Shown here: one piece after another, positions 1 through 7,051 of the stretch
Numbering within the stretch: position 1 is the first letter of the stretch
Layout of the letters: every line of letters begins with the position of its first letter
The notes under the pieces: generated by a model
The model's database searches: none
The model's input: only the letters and a program-made list of their open reading frames with translations
Told to the model about the DNA's origin: nothing
Position numbers and translations under genes: made by a program
Source: Actinomycetes bacterium
GTDB lineage: Bacteria; Actinomycetota; Coriobacteriia; WRKU01; WQUG01
DNA length: 10,937 nt
Direction of reading: 5' to 3'
NCBI GenBank assembly: GCA_031268615.1
Contig: JAIRWZ010000036.1
Location: 1-10,937, forward strand

Positions 1-1536
1 TTCTTCCTGTATCGCAATGAATATCGCAAAACCTATACGACCGCCTACAGCGAATCAAGCAAAATGCGCATTGAGGTTGCCGAGCATTTGCGCAAGCTCC
101 CGCTCAGTTTTTTCAACCATAAGGACCTCTCCGAGCTGACGACCAATATGATGGCAGACTGTACTTCGGTTGAACACACGATGAGCCATGTGGTGCCGGG
201 GCTATTTGCTGATGTCATTACGGTCGTTCTCGCCTGTCTCGCCCTGGCGTTCTATGACTGGCGTATGGCGCTGGCCCTCTTTGCGGCGCTGCCGCTGGCA
301 CTCGGCATTATTTTCGGCAGCCGTACCTTACAGCGCAAGCTGGGCGAGCGTCACGTGCGCGCAAAACTGGAGGTAGCCGAACAAGTTCAGGAATATCTGG
401 AAGGTATCAAAGTAGTGAAGGCCTTCGGTCTTTCAGGCGAAAAGTCGCAAGCCCTGGAACATTCGCTGCGCACTATGCAAAAAGAGGCGCTGAAGTTCGA
501 GGGTCTGACCGGCCTGTTCATAACCCTTGCGATGATGATTTTGCAGGTGGGGGTCGGGCTGGTGGTGTTGGTTGGCGTCAGCCTGTTTACTGCCGGCAGT
601 CTCAGCATAGTCACGCTGCTGACCTTCATACTGGTAAGCGCCCGGATTTATTCGCCCCTTATCGTTATCTGTACCTTGCTCCCCGAATTTTTCTACCTGC
701 TGATTTCCACGCGTCGTATGCGGGAGCTGCGGCGTGAACCCATCATGGAAGGGGATGAAGCGCGGGTCTTGCCCCACTATACGATTGAGCTGAAAGACGT
801 CAGCTTCGCCTACCAGGACGACGATGTCATCCAAGGCGTGACGCTCACCATACCGCAAAACGCGGTCACGGCTTTGGTGGGTCCCTCCGGCAGTGGGAAA
901 ACGACGCTTTCTCGCCTGATTGCCCGTTTCTGGGATGTACGCGCAGGCGCAATCACGATAGGGGGTATCGACATTCGAGAAATCGCGCCGGAACGCTTGA
1001 TGACGTATATGAGCTTCGTCTTTCAGGATGTCGTGCTGTTTGACGATACCGTGATGAACAATATCCGCCTTGGTCGGCAGGGGGCAACAGACGCGGACGT
1101 ATACGCGGCGGCCCAGCGCGCACGCTGCGACGACTTTATCCACGCGCTGCCGCACGGCTACGATACGCGCATAGGCGAAAATGGCTCCACGCTTTCCGGC
1201 GGGCAGCGCCAGCGTATCTCGATTGCCCGCGCCCTGCTCAAAGACGCGCCCATAGTCTTGCTGGACGAGGCGACCGCCAGTCTGGATCCGGAAAATGAGG
1301 TACAAATCCAGGAGGCGCTCTCCGAGCTGGTCGCGGGACGGACGGTACTGGTCATCGCGCATCGTCTACGCACGGTTGCCACGGCGGATACCATAGCAGT
1401 CTTTGACGAAGGGAAGCTCATCGAACAAGGCAGCGGCGCAGAACTGCTGGCCGCAAACGGCCTCTTCGCAGAACTCTATCGCACGCAGCAGGAAAGTCAG
1501 GGCTGGTCCATGGCTTCAGAAAGGCAGGCCGCCTAA
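1..1536 (+). CDS. ABC transporter, fused permease/ATPase (exporter half-transporter), 5'-truncated
   Basis: The frame is open from base 1, so the gene begins upstream; 511 residues are visible. The ATG at 64 is internal, because the residues before it (YRKTYTTAYSES) belong to the same transmembrane domain. The N-terminal part is a type-1 exporter membrane domain with hydrophobic helices around bases 205-330, 505-620 and 630-710. The C-terminal ATPase has Walker A GPSGSGKT (880-903), Q-loop VFQD (about 1018-1029), signature LSGGQRQR (1192-1215), Walker B IVLLDEA (1252-1272) and H-loop histidine (1360-1362). All catalytic motifs are intact. The family exports or imports lipids, drugs, peptides or siderophores, often as a heterodimer with a second half-transporter, which would lie upstream if present. 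The substrate cannot be read from this sequence. It ends 239 bases before the metabolic operon and is probably a separate transcription unit. Confidence 0.93.
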   Translation, partial: FFLYRNEYRKTYTTAYSESSKMRIEVAEHLRKLPLSFFNHKDLSELTTNMMADCTSVEHTMSHVVPGLFADVITVVLACLALAFYDWRMALALFAALPLALGIIFGSRTLQRKLGERHVRAKLEVAEQVQEYLEGIKVVKAFGLSGEKSQALEHSLRTMQKEALKFEGLTGLFITLAMMILQVGVGLVVLVGVSLFTAGSLSIVTLLTFILVSARIYSPLIVICTLLPEFFYLLISTRRMRELRREPIMEGDEARVLPHYTIELKDVSFAYQDDDVIQGVTLTIPQNAVTALVGPSGSGKTTLSRLIARFWDVRAGAITIGGIDIREIAPERLMTYMSFVFQDVVLFDDTVMNNIRLGRQGATDADVYAAAQRARCDDFIHALPHGYDTRIGENGSTLSGGQRQRISIARALLKDAPIVLLDEATASLDPENEVQIQEALSELVAGRTVLVIAHRLRTVATADTIAVFDEGKLIEQGSGAELLAANGLFAELYRTQQESQGWSMASERQAA

Positions 1537-1550
1537 ACAGCTCTAATCCC

Positions 1551-1566
1551 AAGTGAGTACGTCCAT
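1551..1566 (+). repeat. Repeat motif copy 1 (left arm of inverted pair)
   Basis: An exact copy of GTGAGTACGTCCA at 1553-1565, extended by AA before and T after. Those 16 bases are the perfect reverse complement of 1653-1668. It starts 14 bases after the ABC transporter stop codon. Confidence 0.85.
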
Positions 1567-1652
1567 TCTCGCAATTTCATGCCACGGGCTTTTCCACCCC
1601 GGTTCAGAGTTGGCAGAATGGACCCCCGGTCAAGGCGGTAAACAGATATGGT

Positions 1653-1668
1653 ATGGACGTACTCACTT
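1653..1668 (-). repeat. Repeat motif copy 2 (right arm of inverted pair, at the -35 position)
   Basis: An exact reverse-complement copy (TGGACGTACTCAC at 1654-1666). Extended to 1653-1670, it matches the copy at 7034-7051 over 18 bases. It ends 16-18 bases before the TATAAT at 1685, so it lies where a -35 element would be. No TTGACA-like hexamer is seen there. A protein binding the motif could act on this promoter, but that is inference. Confidence 0.85.
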
Positions 1669-1681
1669 CGTCTGCTTCTTT

Positions 1682-1690
1682 TGCTATAAT
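1682..1690 (+). promoter_or_regulatory. Extended -10 promoter of the metabolic operon
   Basis: TGCTATAAT is a perfect extended -10 element (TGnTATAAT). It predicts transcription starting near 1697 and a leader of about 80 bases before the ATG at 1776. No good -35 hexamer is present; repeat copy 2 occupies that position. The downstream bases (TATAATGGC) are shared with the -10 box at 10214. Confidence 0.65.
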
Positions 1691-1704
1691 GGCACTTCAC
1701 CGTT

Positions 1705-1742
1705 TGTCGCCCGCCGGTTGTCAGTTCGGCTTTGCGGCGACA
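1705..1742 (+). promoter_or_regulatory. Leader hairpin in the 5' UTR of the metabolic operon
   Basis: TGTCGCC (1705-1711) pairs perfectly with GGCGACA (1736-1742). Further GC pairing inside (GC 1713-1714 with GC 1734-1735 across a one-base bulge, or an inner CCG/CGG helix) is possible. It would form about 8 bases after the predicted transcription start. No T-run follows, so it is not a simple terminator. It may be an mRNA-stabilising or regulatory stem. No known riboswitch or T-box consensus is seen. Confidence 0.45.
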
Positions 1743-1775
1743 TTCTCACAGAAGAAATCGGGGGAGTGACGACCT

Positions 1776-2993
1776 ATGGACAGAATAAGCATTAGCGATA
1801 CTTTCGGCGCACAGACTGGTGAAGCGGCCTGGGAGCTGCCGGTGGATTCCGCGATGGGGGCCGCAGCCGTGCGGCTGGACGACACGACGTTGCGCGATGG
1901 AGAGCAGACTGCTGGGGTGGTTTTTTCCAAGGGGGAGAAGCTGAACATTGCGCGAATGCTGGACGATTTGGGTGTGGCGCAAATCGAGGCCGGTATTCCG
2001 GTCATGGGCGGCGACGAGCGTGAAATCATCGAGGAAATCGCGCACGCCGGGCTGCGGGCGAGCGTGCTGGGCTGGAATCGCGCCAATGTGACCGACATAA
2101 AAGCCAGCATTGACTGTGGGGTTGACGCGGTGGCGATTTCCCTTGCGACCAGCGACATTCACATCAAAACGAAGCTGATGAAGGACCGGGCCTGGGTGCT
2201 GAACGCCATTCGCGAATCAGTCGCCTACGCAAAGTCGGAGGGCGTCTACGTGTCGGTTAATGCCGAGGACGCGTCGCGCACAGATTTGGGTTTTTTGCTG
2301 GAATACGCCGCCGCTGCGAAGGCCGAAGGCGCCGACCGCCTGCGCTTTTGCGACACTATCGGGGTGATGGACCCGTTCCGCTGCTACTCGATTATCAAAC
2401 ACTTGCGCGACGAGACGGGTCTGGAAATCGAAATGCACACCCACAACGACTTCGGCCTGGCAGTGGCCAATGCTCTGGCGGGCATTCACGCGGGCGCGAC
2501 CTGGGTCAACGTGACGGTGGGTGGTTTGGGGGAGCGCGCCGGGAACGCTGCCCTGGAACAGGTCGTTATGGCTCTGAAATATCTGGAACGTGTGGACCTG
2601 GGCATTGACACGACGCAGTTCTACGAAATCACCGACTACGTCATACGTGCGGCCGGCCGCGTCCTGCCAGTGTGGACGCCGGTGGTGGGCAGCAATATGT
2701 TCAGCCACGAATCGGGCATCCACGCCGACGGGGTCATCAAAAACCCGGCAACGTATGAGGTATTCAGCCCCGACGAAGTGGGCCTGGAGCGCCAAATTGT
2801 CATTGGCAAACATTCGGGCTCGCGCACCGTTGAGGTCAAGCTGAAAGAGTTCGGTATCGTGATTTCGCGTGAGGATGCCGCTGCGTTGCTGCCGGCCGTG
2901 CGCGCGAAATCGGTCAAATTGAACCGCGCATTGTTCGATAAGGAGCTGGTGAAGCTGTATCGCACCTACATGGAAAATAAAGAGAATGCATGA
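1776..2993 (+). CDS. Homocitrate/Re-citrate synthase-like (NifV/LeuA-family) acyltransferase
   Basis: This 405-residue enzyme of the DRE-TIM metallolyase family condenses acetyl-CoA with a 2-oxo acid. Visible motifs are TTLRDGEQ (residues 37-44, catalytic Arg40 and metal Asp41), the metal histidines in HTHND (221-225), GLGERAGN (250-257) and the flexible-domain HESGIH (311-316). It stops after this core and lacks the C-terminal allosteric domain of LeuA (usually over 500 residues), so it resembles NifV-type homocitrate synthase. The first ~30 residues are an extension ahead of the barrel. Start ATG 1776 follows GGGGAG by 9 bases. It is first in an operon with aconitase-type subunits and an isocitrate dehydrogenase, which suggests oxaloacetate as substrate (Re-type citrate synthesis). 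2-Oxoglutarate (homocitrate) or 2-oxoisovalerate (isopropylmalate) remain possible. The family is certain; the substrate is inferred. Confidence 0.88.
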   Translation: MDRISISDTFGAQTGEAAWELPVDSAMGAAAVRLDDTTLRDGEQTAGVVFSKGEKLNIARMLDDLGVAQIEAGIPVMGGDEREIIEEIAHAGLRASVLGWNRANVTDIKASIDCGVDAVAISLATSDIHIKTKLMKDRAWVLNAIRESVAYAKSEGVYVSVNAEDASRTDLGFLLEYAAAAKAEGADRLRFCDTIGVMDPFRCYSIIKHLRDETGLEIEMHTHNDFGLAVANALAGIHAGATWVNVTVGGLGERAGNAALEQVVMALKYLERVDLGIDTTQFYEITDYVIRAAGRVLPVWTPVVGSNMFSHESGIHADGVIKNPATYEVFSPDEVGLERQIVIGKHSGSRTVEVKLKEFGIVISREDAAALLPAVRAKSVKLNRALFDKELVKLYRTYMENKENA

Positions 2994-3016
2994 GTAGAGA
3001 TGGGAAAGGAAACTAG

Positions 3017-4276
3017 GTGTCTGGCAAAACTATAGCGGAAAAGATATTGAGTTCTCACAGCGGACGTGACGCGCGCGCCGGAGATATTGTCATTGCAGAT
3101 TTGGATTTCGTCATGGGGCAGGACGGTACCTCGCCTTTGACTATCCGCGCGTTGGAAAACATGGGGGTGAGCAAAGTGTTCAACCCCGATAAAGTGGCGG
3201 TAGTCATGGATCACTCTTCCCCGTCCCCGTTGGAAGGCGTCAGCGCTCTTCACACGATTATGCGCGATTTTGGCGCGCGAACGGGCGCTCATGTCTACGA
3301 TGTGGGCTGTGGCGTTTGTCACCAGTTGATTCCCGAACAGGGACATGTGGTGGCGGGAGATTTGATGGTAGGCTGCGATTCGCATACTTGTACGTATGGG
3401 GCGCTGAATGTATTTTCTACCGGTGTGGGATCGACCGATGGCGCGGCGGGCATGGCTGCGGGCAAGCTGTGGTTCAAAGTGCCGCCGACTATTCGGATAG
3501 TAATCAACGGTGCGCTGCCCGATGGCGTGTATGCCAAAGACGTAGTGCTGTATCTGGCAGGGTTGTTGGGGGCTGACGGCGCTACCTACGCGGCGCTGGA
3601 ATTTGCGGGTACGACGATTGACGCTCTGTCAGTTGAGGCGCGCATGACTATCAGCAACATGGCTATCGAGATGGGCGCGAAGGCCGGTCTGATGGCAGCC
3701 GACCAGAAAGTGCTGGACTGGTGCGCGGCGCATTCTGACCGCTGCCCCACGCCACAGAACCCGGACGCGGATGCTGTCTATGAAAAGGTCATCGAAGTGG
3801 ACGCGACGAAATTAGTTCCGCAGGTAGCCAAGCCACACGCCGTCGATAACGTAGCGCCGTTGTCCGAGGTTGCGGGCATTCCTATTGCCGAAGGTTTTAT
3901 CGGTACCTGCACCAACGGACGGCTGGAGGATTTAGCCATCGCTGCTGCTGTGCTGAAAGGAAAGAAGCTGCATGACGGCGTACGCCTGATTGTTGCGCCA
4001 GCTTCCCGCGCTATCTATTTGGCGGCTATTGAAGCCGGCTATATCAGCGCTTTTGTTGAGGCGGGCGCTTGTGTGGTGACTCCGGGCTGCGGGCCCTGCG
4101 TGGGGACGCATAACGGAGTGCCTTCGGATGGAGAAAATGTGCTATCCACCGCGAACCGCAACTTTAAGGGGCGTATGGGTAACAGCAACGCCTTCATTTA
4201 TCTGTCCAGTCCAGCTACCGTGGCCGCCTCGGTAGTGACGGGCAGGATAACTGACCCCCGTAGTGAGGTGAACTGA
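3017..4276 (+). CDS. leuC: Aconitase-family dehydratase large subunit (LeuC/HacA type)
   Basis: This 419-residue protein has the length of the short (archaeal-type) LeuC/HacA large subunits. It binds a [4Fe-4S] cluster used for dehydration/rehydration of a hydroxy-tricarboxylate or malate derivative. Cluster ligands are Cys298 in GTCTNGR and Cys358/Cys361 in [16 protein letters not shown] (64-71) and [12 protein letters not shown] are also diagnostic. The GTG start at 3017 has AAAGGA (3005-3010) six bases upstream and lies 23 bases after the synthase stop. It must pair with the small subunit encoded one base downstream. Automatic naming would be 3-isopropylmalate dehydratase; from its neighbours I infer citrate-to-isocitrate (or homocitrate) isomerisation. 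The symbol names the family, not a proven substrate. Confidence 0.9.
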   Translation: MSGKTIAEKILSSHSGRDARAGDIVIADLDFVMGQDGTSPLTIRALENMGVSKVFNPDKVAVVMDHSSPSPLEGVSALHTIMRDFGARTGAHVYDVGCGVCHQLIPEQGHVVAGDLMVGCDSHTCTYGALNVFSTGVGSTDGAAGMAAGKLWFKVPPTIRIVINGALPDGVYAKDVVLYLAGLLGADGATYAALEFAGTTIDALSVEARMTISNMAIEMGAKAGLMAADQKVLDWCAAHSDRCPTPQNPDADAVYEKVIEVDATKLVPQVAKPHAVDNVAPLSEVAGIPIAEGFIGTCTNGRLEDLAIAAAVLKGKKLHDGVRLIVAPASRAIYLAAIEAGYISAFVEAGACVVTPGCGPCVGTHNGVPSDGENVLSTANRNFKGRMGNSNAFIYLSSPATVAASVVTGRITDPRSEVN

Positions 4277-4277
4277 C

Positions 4278-4883
4278 ATGGATGGACGTACTCACTCATA
4301 TCGAGCTTTCAAGTACGGTGATGATGTCAATACTGACTATATTATCAGCGGGAAATACAAGTTCAAGTCCGCCGACATGGACGCCATGGCGGTGCATGCC
4401 ATGGAGGAGCTGGACCGCGATTATTACGACAAGGTCAAGCCGGGCGGCGGGTTTTTGGTCGCGGGGACGAACTTTGGTTGCGGGTCCAGTCGCGAGCAGG
4501 CGCCGCTGGTGCTGCTGGGGGCCGGGACGCGGGCGGTGCTGGCGAAGTCGTTTGCGCGGATTTTTTTCCGCAACGCGATTAACACGGGCTTGCCGGTGGT
4601 CGAGGTGGATACCGATGGCATTGACGATGGCGATGAGCTGGAGCTGGACTTGCCCGGTGGGGTTGTGCGCAATGTTACGCAGGGGACGGAGCTGCGCTTT
4701 GCGCCGCTGCCGCCAGTGATGGCGCAGCTGTTGGCTGACGGGGGGCTGGTGGCGCATTTTCGGAAGCACGGGGGATTTAGTTTTGAGGATGAGGTGGGGG
4801 AGGGCGCTGGCGTTGCTGGCGCTGGGCGTGGTAGCGTGAATGACGGTGACCAAAGAGATAGGGCGGAGGCTGGTGTCGCATGA
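4278..4883 (+). CDS. leuD: Aconitase-family dehydratase small subunit (LeuD/HacB type)
   Basis: This is the swivel-domain partner of the upstream large subunit, 201 residues against roughly 160-170 for its relatives. DDVNTDYI and [11 protein letters not shown] (residues 66-76, with the catalytic serine) are clear. The substrate-recognition loop, where characterised relatives have YLRT- or YLVY-like sequences, reads GKYKFK (25-30); these extra lysines suggest an acidic substrate other than isopropylmalate. GAGGTG (4265-4270) lies 7 bases before ATG 4278, and only one base separates it from the large-subunit stop. Codons 2-7 contain an exact copy of the 13-mer repeat, giving the extension GRTHS. 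About 30 Gly/Ala/Asp-rich residues after FSFEDE form a low-complexity tail that looks dispensable. It overlaps the next gene by 4 bases. Confidence 0.9.
   Translation: MDGRTHSYRAFKYGDDVNTDYIISGKYKFKSADMDAMAVHAMEELDRDYYDKVKPGGGFLVAGTNFGCGSSREQAPLVLLGAGTRAVLAKSFARIFFRNAINTGLPVVEVDTDGIDDGDELELDLPGGVVRNVTQGTELRFAPLPPVMAQLLADGGLVAHFRKHGGFSFEDEVGEGAGVAGAGRGSVNDGDQRDRAEAGVA
4283..4295 (-). repeat. Repeat motif copy 3 (inside the first codons of the leuD-like gene)
   Basis: An exact reverse-complement copy, TGGACGTACTCAC, beginning 5 bases after the A of the start codon. It is translated as part of the N-terminal extension GRTHS before the conserved fold starts at YRAFKYGDD. Confidence 0.85.
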
Positions 4884-5821
4884 AATATAGTTTTACCGAG
4901 GAAACCTTGGTCGAGGAAGGGGTGACGCGCGCGCTGCGTAATCAAAAGGTGCGCCACGAGCTGGCCGACGCGCTGGGCTGTGACCGCCGGGCGTTGAGAG
5001 AACACGCGGCCAAGGTATTTGTTGAAGTGTCACAACGTGACGCAAAGGTGCTGCAACCCTTTGAAACGGAAATCATTGACGCGCTGGACCGTCCGGAGTC
5101 GTTGACTCGTTACAGTATGTTGGATGTGCTGACCGAGATTTGCCGAATTGACGCGCGCGTGGTGACCAATAGTGCGTTTGAGGTCATTGAGGACTGTCTG
5201 TATGACGAGGACAGCGGCACGGTGCGTCTGAGCGACTTTCGCCTGTTTTGTGTGTTTGGCGCGACGACACCGACGCGGTCGCTGAAGGTCTGGGAGGACT
5301 TGTCGATGGCGATTCGCTGCTACCACGGCGACGCGGAATTCATTCCGATGTTGAACGAGCTGCTGCTATATTTGAATGGGAAAGTTGATCATAAGGTGCA
5401 TGAGCAGGCGACAGAGTTGTTTGCGTTTGACGCGGAAAACGCCAAGGGCGTGCTGAAGCGTAAAGCCGAAGCTATTGTGGCGTTTGCGCCCGAAGTCATC
5501 GAGCGCCTGAAGGCCGAGGCAGCGGCGCGCGAGCGTGAGAAGGCGGAGGAAGCACGCAAGACAGCTGAAGTGGCAGCTCGTGCCGCAGCGGAAGCTGATG
5601 AAGCGGCGGATGCGGCGGAGGAGGGTGCGGATGATACGGACAGTGCGTCCGGTACGGACGATGCGGATGCAGAGGGCAGGGTGATTGGCGCTGACACGGT
5701 GACCGGAGCGTCCGGTACGGCGGACGCAGGCACGGACGCCGTGGCTGACGCAGACGCAGAGGTAGGCGCAGATACAGACGCGCCTCATGCAGGTGAGAGC
5801 GGGAAAGGCAGGAGCAAGTGA
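4880..5821 (+). CDS. Unrecognised helical-repeat protein with acidic low-complexity tail
   Basis: This 313-residue protein is not one I recognise. Residues 1 to about 200 look almost wholly helical, with repeated amphipathic units (for example [48 protein letters not shown]), like HEAT/ARM-type scaffolds. Residues about 205-245 are a Glu/Lys/Ala-rich probable coiled coil. Residues about 245-313 are Asp/Ala/Gly/Thr-rich, acidic and probably disordered; they contain the 13-bp direct repeat GCGTCCGGTACGG at 5645-5657 and 5708-5720. No signal peptide or membrane segment is seen. The ATG overlaps the leuD-like stop (ATGA) and the stop overlaps the dehydrogenase start (GTGA), so translation is probably coupled. 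Its position between two enzymes of one pathway suggests an accessory, assembly or scaffold role, but this is speculation. Confidence 0.8.
   Translation: MKYSFTEETLVEEGVTRALRNQKVRHELADALGCDRRALREHAAKVFVEVSQRDAKVLQPFETEIIDALDRPESLTRYSMLDVLTEICRIDARVVTNSAFEVIEDCLYDEDSGTVRLSDFRLFCVFGATTPTRSLKVWEDLSMAIRCYHGDAEFIPMLNELLLYLNGKVDHKVHEQATELFAFDAENAKGVLKRKAEAIVAFAPEVIERLKAEAAAREREKAEEARKTAEVAARAAAEADEAADAAEEGADDTDSASGTDDADAEGRVIGADTVTGASGTADAGTDAVADADAEVGADTDAPHAGESGKGRSK
5645..5720 (+). repeat. 13-bp direct repeat within the acidic tail
   Basis: GCGTCCGGTACGG occurs at 5645-5657 and again at 5708-5720, encoding the Ala-Ser-Gly-Thr pieces of the tail. It suggests that the tail grew by short duplications. 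Confidence 0.6.
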
Positions 5822-7020
5822 GCGAGGTCAGTACAGCCGATACAGTCAGCGCGCCCCGTAACGCGAGCGAGGTCAGCACGTCCGATACCCCCGCTGTGCC
5901 CGACACGCCCCGACCAGTCACCGTTACCCTAATCCCCGGAGACGGGATTGGCCCGGAAATCACGGCGGCCATGCGGCGCGTGGTTGACGCAACGGGCGTG
6001 CCGATTGTCTGGGACGTTCAAGAGCTGGGCGAACAGGCGCTGGCATTGGCGTCAGAGGAGGAGCCGGGCGTCTTACCCGCGCGCGTGCTGGATTCCATCC
6101 GTCGCAACAAGGTTGCCATTAAAGGCCCCTTGACCACGCCGGTTGGCTATGGCTTCCGTTCCATCAACGTTGCGCTGCGCAAGCAGCTGGATTTGTATAC
6201 CAACCTGCGCCCCACGCTCTCTATTCCCGGCACAGGTGCGCGCTACGATGACGTTGACCTGGTACTGTTTCGGGAAAACACCGAAGACCTCTACGCGGGC
6301 ATTGAGTTCGAAGAAGGCTCGGAAGGCGCGCAGCGCCTGCGCGCGCTGGTCACGGAACTGGGCGCGGGCGATATTCGCGCAGACGCTGGCATTTCGCTGA
6401 AGCCGATATCAGAGTTCGGTACGCGACGGATTATGAAAGCGGCCATGGACTACGCCGTGGCCAACGGGCGGCGCAAGGTAACCATCGTCCACAAGGCCAA
6501 CATCATGAAGCACACCGACGGCTTGTTCCTGCGCGTCGCGCGTCAGGTGGCGGCGGACTACGCCGAAATCGCGCCCGACATCGAAGTCGATGACTTCATC
6601 GTGGACGCGACCTGTATGCGCCTCGTCATCAATCCGCGCAACTTTGACATGCTGGTGTGCCCCAACCTCTTTGGCGACATCGTCTCTGACCTCTGCGCGG
6701 GGCTGGTCGGCGGTTTGGGCCTGGCGCCCGGCGCCAACATTGGCGACGCGGCGGCCGTCTTCGAACCGGTTCATGGCAGCGCGCCGTCGATGGCCGGCCA
6801 GGACAAGGCCAACCCCACGGCGCTCATTCTTAGCGCGGCGCTCATGTTGCGCCACCTGGGTTTTCGCGAGGCGGCCGACCGGGTTCAGCGCGCGATTGCC
6901 GCGGTTATCGCCGCGGGTCAGACCGTGACCTATGACCTGCGACGCACCCGCTTTGGCACGACGGAAGGCGCGGTGGGTACGGCGGCTTTTGCGGACGCCG
7001 TGATAGCTGCGCTGGAATGA
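5818..7020 (+). CDS. Isocitrate dehydrogenase, probably NAD-dependent (isocitrate/isopropylmalate dehydrogenase family)
   Basis: This 400-residue enzyme catalyses oxidative decarboxylation of a 2-hydroxy acid. The substrate loop GFRSINVALRK carries Ser115, Asn117 and Arg121, followed by Arg131; this matches the S-x-N-x-x-x-R pattern of isocitrate dehydrogenases rather than the leucine-type loop of LeuB. Tyr159 in RENTEDLYAGIE and Lys226 in VHKANIMK are the catalytic pair. At the cofactor site HGSAPSMAGQDKANP has Ser324, Met325 and Ala331 where the E. coli NADP enzyme has Lys344, Tyr345 and Val351, which favours NAD. The GTG start overlaps the previous stop (GTGA), with GGCAGGAG at 5807-5814 as ribosome site. 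The first ~33 residues are a Ser/Thr/Pro-rich extension containing an internal duplication ([16 protein letters not shown]). A homoisocitrate or isopropylmalate role is less likely but not excluded. Confidence 0.9.
   Translation: MSEVSTADTVSAPRNASEVSTSDTPAVPDTPRPVTVTLIPGDGIGPEITAAMRRVVDATGVPIVWDVQELGEQALALASEEEPGVLPARVLDSIRRNKVAIKGPLTTPVGYGFRSINVALRKQLDLYTNLRPTLSIPGTGARYDDVDLVLFRENTEDLYAGIEFEEGSEGAQRLRALVTELGAGDIRADAGISLKPISEFGTRRIMKAAMDYAVANGRRKVTIVHKANIMKHTDGLFLRVARQVAADYAEIAPDIEVDDFIVDATCMRLVINPRNFDMLVCPNLFGDIVSDLCAGLVGGLGLAPGANIGDAAAVFEPVHGSAPSMAGQDKANPTALILSAALMLRHLGFREAADRVQRAIAAVIAAGQTVTYDLRRTRFGTTEGAVGTAAFADAVIAALE
5821..5888 (+). repeat. Imperfect 23-bp direct repeat at the dehydrogenase N-terminus
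   Basis: Bases 5821-5843 and 5866-5888 match at 20 of 23 positions and encode SEVSTADT and SEVSTSDT. The second unit contains GTCAGCACGTCCG, which agrees with the 13-mer repeat motif at 10 of 13 positions and may be a decayed copy. Confidence 0.6.
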
Positions 7021-7022
7021 CC

Positions 7023-7044
7023 ACGAAGTGACTACGAAGTGAGT
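7023..7044 (+). repeat. Tandem 11-bp duplication before ilvB
   Basis: ACGAAGTGACT (7023-7033) is followed directly by ACGAAGTGAGT (7034-7044), with one mismatch. The second unit runs into the 13-mer repeat. It fills most of the 18-base gap between the dehydrogenase stop and the GTG at 7039, and no AGGAG-type ribosome site remains. Confidence 0.65.
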
Positions 7045-7051
7045 ACGTCCA
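7039..7051 (+). repeat. Repeat motif copy 4 (over the ilvB start)
   Basis: Exact GTGAGTACGTCCA. Its first three bases are the possible GTG start of ilvB and its last base is the A of the alternative ATG at 7051. If translated it encodes MSTS. Confidence 0.85.

Larger units (their letters stand above)
1537..1775 (+). other. Non-coding region between ABC transporter and metabolic operon
   Basis: This 239-base gap has no convincing gene. It contains a pair of oppositely oriented repeat copies (1551-1566 and 1653-1668), a strong -10 box (1685-1690), a leader hairpin (1705-1742) and a ribosome site GGGGAG (1761-1766). The stretch between the two repeat copies (1567-1652) contains the partial direct repeat CCCCGGT but no recognisable RNA gene. 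I saw no clear rho-independent terminator for the ABC gene. A frame running from GTG 1553 to 1795 is open, but it has no ribosome site, resembles no known family and overlaps the next gene. Confidence 0.7.

Noticed and set aside
433..1362. Long antisense open frame opposite the ABC transporter
   Set aside because: The sense frame encodes a complete ATPase domain; the antisense translation has no recognisable domain.
64..1536. ABC transporter starting at ATG 64
   Set aside because: The frame is open to base 1 and the 21 residues before the ATG fit the transmembrane domain, so the gene is cut by the window edge.
1551..1668. Rho-independent terminator formed by the inverted repeat pair
   Set aside because: The 86-base loop is too long and no T-run follows the right arm.
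1537..1775. T-box, leader-peptide attenuator or riboswitch ahead of the operon
   Set aside because: No T-box consensus, no branched-chain-rich leader peptide and no terminator hairpin with a T-run could be found.
1553..1795. Open frame of 80 codons beginning GTG in the first repeat copy
   Set aside because: It has no ribosome site, the composition is not protein-like, it runs across the promoter, hairpin and start of the synthase gene, and it matches no known family.
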